Shown here: piece after piece, positions 56,696 to 64,000 of the stretch
How positions within the stretch are numbered: position 1 is the first letter of the stretch
Layout: the number at the start of each line of letters is the position of its first letter
Assembly: GCA_963691705.1 (NCBI GenBank)
Contig: OY829540.1
Location: 73,039,488-73,103,487, forward strand
DNA length: 64,000 bases
DNA from: Viola odorata
Lineage: Eukaryota > Streptophyta > Magnoliopsida > Malpighiales > Violaceae
Direction: 5' to 3'
Position numbers and translations under genes: made by a program
The notes under the pieces: generated by a model
Seen by the model: the letters and a program-made list of their open reading frames with translations, nothing else
Databases searched by the model: none
What the model was told of the DNA's origin: nothing

Positions 56696-57972
56696 GTCTC
56701 TGTTTGGCAGTCCAGTTTAGTGGGGAAATGGTCAGTGAGGAAATGTTCAGTGGGAAAACAACATCTGGAAAATGGAGGGTGCTGTTTGGTAAAATTGTAA
56801 AAATTCAGTGGGAAAACGATATTTGGGAAATGGAGGGTGCTGTTTGGTAGTCCAGTTTTCCAAAACTATGATTTGGATGTAAAATGACCATAAAGGGCAT
56901 AATTCATTTTAAGTGTTTGAATTTTTTTTTTATTTTTTTATCTGTATATATATTTTTAATCAATTTATTTATAATCTAACATCTAATAAAATTGATCTAT
57001 ATACCATAAATAAGACATTGTGCCGAAATAAATTGAGAGTGATTTTACGGATGGATGTCGAAATAAATTGATGGGTTTTGTTGGAATGGATGTAGGGAAG
57101 GTGTGGTCAAAATTTGAGAGGATTCGGAGAAGATTTGGGGGAGATTCGAAGAAGAAAATCGATTTTGGAGGTGAAAGGGTCGGGTTGGAGGAGAGAGAAA
57201 TTTCTGAAAAAAGTGAAGAAGAAGAAGGAAATCACGATTTTATATAGGGGAAATAGTTTTTACCACCCCTGAACTATCGTCGAAAATCAAAAACCTCCCC
57301 TGAACTTCATTTTTTGAAATTCACCCCCCTAGACTATTGTTTTCGGGCAAAAAGCCCCTTCTGTCCATAATTAAATCAATTTTTTTGTGAATTCTTGGAA
57401 TTTTTTACAATGTTTCTTGATTTTTAGGTTAATTACATTTTTTCGTGAATTTTTACATTTTTTTTAGATTTTTTACAATTTTGTTGGAGGAGAGAAAAAT
57501 CCTTGGCGTGATCACGCTAAGGCTTGGCGTGATCACGCTAAGGGCTTGGCGTGATCACGCTAAGGGCTTGGCGTGATCACGCTAAGGGCTTGGCGTGATC
57601 ACGCCAAGGAAAAAGTGCCTAGCGTGAATCACATTGGCAACTTAAACCCATTTTCAAAAAATTAATAAAAATAGAAAAAATGGATCTAGAATTACTTATC
57701 TTGAAATAGAGATTTTATTGGGGTAGTTTTTAATTTATTTTGTTGGTTATATAACGTAAAAAAATTAAAATGAAATGAAAAAGAAAAAAAAAAGGAGAGA
57801 GAAGGCCAAATGGAGTTTCATTTCCTCCATTCCCTCACCCCCTACTTTTCTCATTTCCCCACCCAAAAACCCACTTTTTCATTTCGGAAATGGTGTTTAA
57901 CAAACACCAAAATTTCATTTTGGGTTGGCAAATGTTGGGTTGGGTACCCAACCCCAAACCTCAAACAGCCAC
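56696..57972. mobile_element. Tourist/PIF-Harbinger-like non-autonomous element carrying a palindrome array
   Basis: The ends GTCTCTGTTTGGCAG and, in complement, GTGGCTGTTTGAGG share the GTnnCTGTTTG terminal motif and are flanked by TAA (56693-56695, 57973-57975), as in Tourist-type elements. Near the left end GGAGGGTGCTGTTTGGTA occurs twice (56777, 56839). A separate repeat common in plant genomes (ACCACCCCTGAACTAT near 57265) seems nested inside. No transposase frame. The palindrome array lies at 57501-57610. Confidence 0.55.
57501..57610. repeat. Five-unit array of 21-22-bp palindromes
   Basis: Units CTTGGCGTGATCACGCTAAG recur with centres 21, 22, 22 and 22 bp apart; a sixth, decayed unit follows at about 57619-57637. 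Each unit is self-complementary around TGATCA, with one mismatched pair (G opposite T, which becomes a G-U wobble in RNA). The fifth unit, CTTGGCGTGATCACGCCAAG, is a perfect palindrome. Confidence 0.95.
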
Positions 57973-60079
57973 TAATTAATTAGTTAATTAGGTGTGGCAT
58001 GATACTTGTTGGTCATTTGTAAGCCCATGTTCGAACATGGATTGCTAGAATGTAGCAAGAAAAATCTGCTCATAAAAAGCCATTTTGAGCGTTGCTTGTT
58101 CAACGATTGCATGTGGCTTATCTTATTTCCCCCCCATTTATTAAAACAAAGTCAATAAAACTTATTAATTACTGAGCTAATGTTTTGATTGAACAAAGTT
58201 ATCAACATATATATTTTTTAAATTAGTTATATTATTAATTATAATTATAATATTAGGGATCGAATTTACAATTTTACGTCATAAAAACGATATGCACTAA
58301 TCAATTAAATTACAATCTCACGTACAATCAACAATTATTAGATCAACCTAAAATATGATTTGTAACATTTTATTCTGAATTATTAATACATACATTTAAA
58401 CATTATCATTCAAAATTGTTTCAAATTCTAATCAATCCCATAATTGATCAAATTATGCACATGGTGTATTTTTATTTTATTTTAAAATCCACCGGCTAGT
58501 TTGTCAAATGGGTCAGTTCTTTTCTTTAATAAAAAGAACGCTGCACAAGCGTTCAAGATTCTCAGAATTTTAAAAATTCAATTAACAGATTCCAAACCTT
58601 ATTTTTAGGTAAACAAGTTTTTTTTTCTTTTTATGAATTACTCGGTGAAAATAATATCATAATAATATAAATTATTAATTATTTTTAACATGTTAGTTCA
58701 TACTTTGTACCATAGTTTCATAAGTATTACTCTCCAACATTAATATAGAATCTCCGAGCGAATACCAACTGATATCACTTACGTCATTAAAATGTAAAAT
58801 ACAAGCTGAAGCACCAATTTTCCCTATCGCTTGTAACTTGTAAGCACTCATGAGTCACCCACGAGTCCTGATGAGCCGAGTGACGGGGAGCGGCCCAAAC
58901 TCATTGTTAGGTATCTCAAAAGCTAAAGTAGAGATAAATGGTTGAAGAAGGGTCACCGTTGTACGGCCCACTACAAGAATTGTTTTGATGGTTCATTTAG
59001 AAACTAAATAAAAAAAAATCTATAATTTACAAAATATTAGTACAATACTAACCCTAATTCTTTTAATTATAATTTTATGTTTTTAATAGTCAAAAATTCA
59101 AAAAAATGGTAAAAGAATTCATAAAATATAAAAATATAAAAGAAAACGTAGTTAGTGAAAATTTTAAAAAAATTAAATATATTAAAAAAAATTGATTTTA
59201 AAAAAAAAATTGTTAATAAAATTTAAACTATTTTTTTTTCATGATCCTTGGTCCTACTATATTTGGCACATTATTTGACCAGCCGTTTTTTATTGTTTTA
59301 TTTGATTTTTTAAAATTATTTTAAAGATTAAAGTTGCAACATTTATAAAATTATAGGGTTGACATACAAATATTTAAATTATAAAGAATTAAATGAAATA
59401 TTTTAACTATAAGATTTTTTTTAATGTAATTTATTTTTTCTCCATCAAATTAAAGAAAAGTAAAAATAAAAATACGGTTTGAGCCTTTGATGGAGTTGAG
59501 GAGGAGGACCACAGCTAAGGGTACCCTTCCCCATTAATCTATTCGATTAAGGACCACCCTCCCATATACTCCATCTTAATTACACATGGTTGTTGAGTTC
59601 GGAATTGAACGATCCGACCCCAAGGAGCCCATGCACCTCATAGTTTAATTAATCCATATGCTATTTAAATTATTTAATTTGATTCCCGATCTAGATTGTG
59701 GGGTGAGCTAATATTTATTCCACCCTAAATTATCAACCCTAAACTTAAACGATTGAAGTCTAGTTTTGGATTTGGAATAGTTAATTTTTGTCTTACTACA
59801 CTTTGAAGAACAAGTATCAAGAGATAGAAATAGAATACTCATAAATTCCATCCGTTTTTTAGGCCTTACGAGGGCTAATCTACTACTTTACTCAAGAGTT
59901 ATTCAATGAATTTGTTGATTTAAAATCACAAGAAAATTTGATTCAGCACGAGAAAAAAATACAAAAATTGGTCTAATCATTTTTTTTGTCTAGGTCTCTA
60001 GGTTGGTTAGTTTTGATCCATGTTTAAAGCTCTAATCATGTGGGACATGTTGGAAGAAGTAATTTAGTCAAGCAAGGAG
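57973..60079. other. Intergenic, AT-rich
   Basis: No gene. A possible SINE-like B box (ATGTTCGAACATGG, about 58028) lies just after the Harbinger-like element. The rest is A/T-rich without recognised ends. Confidence 0.45.
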
Positions 60080-60087
60080 TATAAATA
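60080..60087 (+). promoter_or_regulatory. TATA box of the VPFVWESEPGTPK gene
   Basis: TATAAATA, in GGAGTATAAATATGC, lies 179 bp upstream of the ATG at 60259, leaving a leader of about 145 nt that includes CCCTTCCCTTC. Confidence 0.6.
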
Positions 60088-60258
60088 TGCATGCTTTATT
60101 CTATTTCATAAGCATAAATAAATGCAATCCCTTCCCTTCTACCAATTTAATAGACACTAGTACTTGTTTAATATATCTATAAATCTCAAATCTTGAATCC
60201 CATCGCTCAAATTCAAAGATTGCATCTCATCTCTCTTTCCATTTTCCAACCCAGAAAA

Positions 60259-60849
60259 ATGATTAGAGACCAGAACTCATCATCCTCTCATCTCATCAAA
60301 ATAAAACAACAAGAAGATCATGACAACAAGTTCCACTCTAGGCTTCTGTCCAAAGAAAGCTCCATAGCCAATCCTTCTCTTAGAGTCTACTATGGTGGAG
60401 TCTCTGTTGCTGTCCCTTTTGTCTGGGAATCTGAACCTGGTACACCTAAATCCACATGCCCAGAATCTATTCTGCCTCCCTTGACTCCACCCCCTTCTTA
60501 TTACAACAATTCCAAATCTTTTCATCAAACACCTGGCGACATGAAGAAATACCACTCAAGATCCAATCTTTTGCACTTTTTGTTCCCAAGAATCTCCAAT
60601 CTCAAGAAACCCAACAGTGTTTCTTCTAATTATTTGTCTCCATCTCCCTCTTCTTCCTCGTCTTTCAGCTCTTCAAGTTTTCCTTCATGGAGTAGTGGTA
60701 GTGGTACTACTCCTAGGATGTGTAAGAAGGGGAGCAGATTTTCCAGCAGTGGTTCGTCGTTTGATTATGGGGCATATGATGAAGAAACAACCGTTGGATC
60801 GCCTACTTCAACTTTGTGTTTCAGCATTATTGGTCGAAGAAAGTGGTAA
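60259..60849 (+). CDS. Small Ser-rich plant protein with VPFVWESEPGTPK motif (DUF688-like)
   Basis: Intronless, 196 aa from the first ATG (60259); the frame is open upstream but without ATG. The motif VPFVWESEPGTPK (residues about 52-64), followed by a Pro-rich patch (LPPLTPPPS), is typical of plant DUF688-like 'hydroxyproline-rich' proteins of unknown function. A long Ser/Pro run (about 126-150) and a short basic C-terminus (SIIGRRKW) complete it. No signal peptide or membrane segment. Probably intracellular; nothing more specific can be said. Confidence 0.75.
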   Translation: MIRDQNSSSSHLIKIKQQEDHDNKFHSRLLSKESSIANPSLRVYYGGVSVAVPFVWESEPGTPKSTCPESILPPLTPPPSYYNNSKSFHQTPGDMKKYHSRSNLLHFLFPRISNLKKPNSVSSNYLSPSPSSSSSFSSSSFPSWSSGSGTTPRMCKKGSRFSSSGSSFDYGAYDEETTVGSPTSTLCFSIIGRRKW

Positions 60850-63256
60850 AGACTAAAGTTCATGAACTGCAAAAAAAATGGAGCTGATCTTGTAGTACTA
60901 CTGTATGGTTTTGTTTAATTTTGGTGATGCTACTATGTTATGTTCTGAATGATATGGTGGTAGAACTTGAATTGATGCATAATGTATTATGGTTTTAATT
61001 GATGTTACTTGTTGAAAAATAACTACTACTACTACTTGTTAATTTGGTCTCATTATGCTAATCGGACCAACTTATTTATCTGTTTTCTCTTTTTTTTCTT
61101 TTCCTTTTGGTGAATTTCTTATATTTCTTCATCATGAGTCATGACCAAACAATGTTTTTATTTTTCGTGAAATCGAAATCGAAATCTAACTAATATTTTT
61201 CAACCAGCAAATAGTATATGTTGGCACATATGTTTAATTTCCATCAGTCATTTGAAAGAATACTGTAAATTAGGAAATTTTGATGTAGGAAAAAAAGAAG
61301 AGAAAAGAGTGTCGGCGGCTAGAAATTGGAAAATTGTTTACGAACAATCAATCAAGACTATGGCTTACGTAGATACAGGTAGAGGAAAATGCTTGGTTGG
61401 TTCGAAAATGGTAACTATTCATTTGTGTGGGTAAAGGGTGACTGATTTTGAGAGTTGAAAAATGATAGAGCTTTGTCTTTTTCTCTTCTTATGTCATATT
61501 ATTGAACCGACTGGAGAAAAAGAGAGGAAAGATGGGCATGGTTTCCTATCCTATTCCTGCCCCCATGAATAATAATACTATCCATTTTTATATTTTAATT
61601 TCTTTCAACTCTCTCTGTCTGCAATTATTAGTATTAAAATAATAATCATAATAACACAAGAGTTAGTCCTCATCATTGTCGGAGAAAGAAAACCCAGGTT
61701 TTGTTTACATTGTCCAAGATAGAAAATGCGGATTCACGGAAAGTTCCCCAAGGCACATAACCTGGCCGGCCGGGGAAGGAATAGTTTATTTTATCGAGTA
61801 GATAAAAATTTTAGGGAGAAATTATTAGATACACCCAATATATGATATGAAATGCGGCCTTGTGTGTCGGTTGGTATATTTACATAGTAAAACAGTTCTT
61901 ATCCTTATTTGTTGAGGATTCGATTAGGTATTGTGTATATGGTCCAACGCATGCATGATCCGGTGGAAAGACAAGAAAAACCAAGAAACAAGTACGAAAT
62001 ATATCTGATTAAAAGATCTGAAATTGTTTTTTTGTTTTTCCTGTAATGGGGTCAGGAAACCTTACCTGATGAATGATGACAAGAAGTTTCCTAAAAGTAA
62101 ATTCAAGAACTGCATCAGTTGCAACTTGACCATCATGTTCTTATAATTAATTTCATTGCATGCTCCACGTGATTGTGGGTCACAGGTTTTAATTTTTGTA
62201 TATATAATAAGCATTTTTCAAAAAGAAAAGAAAAATTCGATGCAGGAATTAACTGCTCAATCCAGGTTTCCTACCTAATTAATGCTTTCCGTTATTCTCA
62301 TTCAAATATAATTGAAATCGACATAAATTATGAACGAATGTATAATTTTTAACTATTTAACCAACCACGACGCGAGCATGCTATAAAATAGGATTTTCAA
62401 TTAAACGGGTATGGAACGGTTGAGTATTCCCCGCACCCGCATTCACATCCGAAAGGGCGGGTGAAGGGTGGAAAATTTCCCCGCGGGTGAGTGTAGGTAT
62501 CCATTCGCAATTGAAAAAATGGATTGACAAAAATTATCTATCCAAAAATTATTATTTGGTATTGCGGGTGTAAGGAAAACTATTTATTTTAGGTACTTTC
62601 TCTTTTTCTAATCAAATTGGGAGCTTAACACCACACCCACACCTATACCAACAAAATACCTACAATAATGCGGGCAGAGGTTGGATGGATACTTACACCA
62701 ACGGGTACAATTGTCAACCCGACTGCAAAACATAATAACCCAATTAAAGGCGATCACATGAATGAACATTTGGTTTTGCATCTCAAATACTATCAAAGTA
62801 CATCAATCATAAATTTAAATGTATTGCTTCCAGATCAGATTTGTACAGCATGTGCTTAAATTGAATCTTTGCCGGTGGCGACACCTGTCATATTGATATT
62901 GCACGTGTAGCCCACACGGTCATAATTTAAGTCTACTTGCATCACTTCTACAGCGGTTAAAAAGAGAGTAACAAATATGATTAAGTGCAGACATAATTCT
63001 TACCTAATGACTTTGTGTTTTGTAATAAAAAAAACTTTTGAAAAATGTCATGAGTAAAATGACTACAACCATATACGTAATCAATCAATAGCATAAACAA
63101 TTTTTTTATTAATGAAATAATAAACTCTTGTAATAATGGGCCGCAGCTGGTGTTGAACCCTTAGTTTAATGGGCCTATCTAATGCAATTTTGGGTTTGAT
63201 TAATTGTAAATTCTTAATTTTTTCTGATTAAAAACAAAAACCAAATTTGTACACCA
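60850..63256. other. Intergenic, with a GC-rich repeat patch
   Basis: It holds the 3' flank of the small gene and an (ACT)n run at about 61022. At 62405-62720 repeated CCCGCACCCGC, CCCCGCGGGTGAGTG and GCGGGTG motifs resemble a plant MITE class rich in GGGTACCCG-like repeats, but I could not define its ends. No gene is seen. Confidence 0.4.
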
Positions 63257-64000
63257 TGTGACGCGATCCGACCTCTTTTTACAGTGATATGAGGCGTGAT
63301 ATAAAGGGAGAATCTAACTCTAGAGTTTGAGACACGAAAACACAACAAATATGAAGGAAACAACGGATAGAGACGCAGCGGAAAATACAAAGATAACAAG
63401 GATAAATACCCGAATTGGAGAAAGTGTTGGAGACGAGAAGTGGGATTGAACAAATGAACAATTGAACTTAAGTGTAGGTTGATGAACGACTTGAACATGG
63501 GTATGATATTCAAGAACACAAATCTCTCAATTTCGGATTCAAATGTTCACACAAAGGAAGTAACAACGGATTACATAAGTGAGGATTTTTAGTCTTTTTA
63601 CTTGAATCAAACCACGGCAATCCAAACCAAGGTAAGAGCCAAAGAGCCCCGGATGAATAAGAAGGAGTATTCTCAACTTTACAATTATTCATCAATTTAA
63701 AAGCTAAGTATAAATGTACATGAAGCTATCTATTTATACTAGGTTACAAAAATGAGCATATATGACAAGTTTGCCCTTCAAAAAGCCTTGGAAAAAACTC
63801 TTCTTGGAAGCCAAGCTCGTGTCTGGCGGTATACCGCCTGGAGCCTATCGGTATACCGCTAGCGTCATTCCAAAACAATGAATTCAGCCAATTCCTGGCG
63901 GTACTCCGCTAGTGTCTGGCGTTATACCGCCAGATGCAATTTTCATGGTTGGCTCGGTCACTTCGCGTAGTGTTTGCGCGGCCTCTGCGCTTGTCTTTCG
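63257..64000 (-). mobile_element. Probable LTR (solo or of an element extending past the window)
   Basis: The segment begins TGTGACGC on the plus strand, so read on the minus strand it would end ...CA. Minus-strand features fit an LTR: a TATAAATAG box (63730-63738), a transcribed-looking CT-rich stretch, and continuation through the window edge. No gag or pol lies on the low-coordinate side, so it would be a solo or 3' LTR whose other side is beyond 64000. It carries four GC-rich palindromic motifs (63825-63933). Confidence 0.4.
63825..63933. repeat. Cluster of four palindromic GGCGGTATACCGCC-type motifs
   Basis: Perfect GGCGGTATACCGCC at 63825-63838; CGGTATACCG at 63849-63858; variant GGCGGTACTCCGC near 63897; CTGGCGTTATACCGCCAG at 63916-63933. 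Spacings are irregular. Each can fold on itself. Confidence 0.9.

Noticed and set aside
57501..57610. CRISPR array
   Set aside because: The units abut with only 0-2 bp between them, so there are no spacers, and this is a plant genome; it is a palindromic minisatellite.
62405..62720. Defined MITE with GCGGGT-type repeats
   Set aside because: The motif style is familiar, but I could not pair terminal repeats or a target duplication, so it is only mentioned within the intergenic entry.

Overview
This is nuclear DNA of a eudicot plant. The genes carry GT-AG introns, the intergenic DNA is strongly AT-rich and crowded with short TA-flanked transposons, a decayed Ty1/copia element is present, and every recognisable protein belongs to a plant family. 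The species cannot be fixed from the sequence; an asterid is a guess. There are no bacterial, organellar, CRISPR or rRNA features.

Layout. 1-5.6 kb: AT-rich intergenic DNA with one degenerate MITE candidate. 5.7-7.0 kb (-): OVATE family repressor. 9.8-11.8 kb (-): a four-exon PHD-finger protein with a telobox-type Myb domain encoded by two small 3' exons; its leader has a short uORF. 13.5-15.6 kb (-): intronless U-box/ARM E3 ligase. 17.5-24.0 kb: a duplicated locus with two nearly identical intronless TFIIS-like genes (-), each lacking the zinc ribbon, separated by TE-rich DNA that includes a 676-bp MITE whose empty site is preserved nearby. 26.0-28.4 kb (+): a CIPK11/14-type kinase whose upstream region is internally duplicated. 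28.4-36.1 kb: mostly repeats, with a stop-riddled copia pol and an RNase H-like fragment. 36.9-40.7 kb (+): three-exon NST1-like membrane/zinc/charged protein. 42.3-43.7 kb (-): second intronless CIPK (CIPK2/10/15/20-type) with a 5'-UTR intron. 47.9-49.6 kb (-): five-exon secreted protein with two saposin B domains. 51.0-53.2 kb (-): two-exon WEB-family coiled-coil protein. 54.4 kb: a BOI/SBP1-like RING gene fragment. 55-58 kb: SINE-like, Stowaway-like and Harbinger-like elements, the last holding a striking array of palindromes. 60.3-60.8 kb (+): small Ser-rich protein with a VPFVWESEPGTPK motif. 63.3-64.0 kb: probable LTR-like sequence running off the window, again with GC-rich palindromes.

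The genes do not form one pathway, but from memory the order OFP, PUB, CIPK14-like, CIPK15-like, saposin-B matches Arabidopsis At5g01840 down to At5g01800. If so, the window is an old conserved block expanded by transposons, the TFIIS-like duplication and other inserted genes. Intron-exon models were built by hand from splice sites and reading-frame continuity; all family assignments are by inspection, without database searches.
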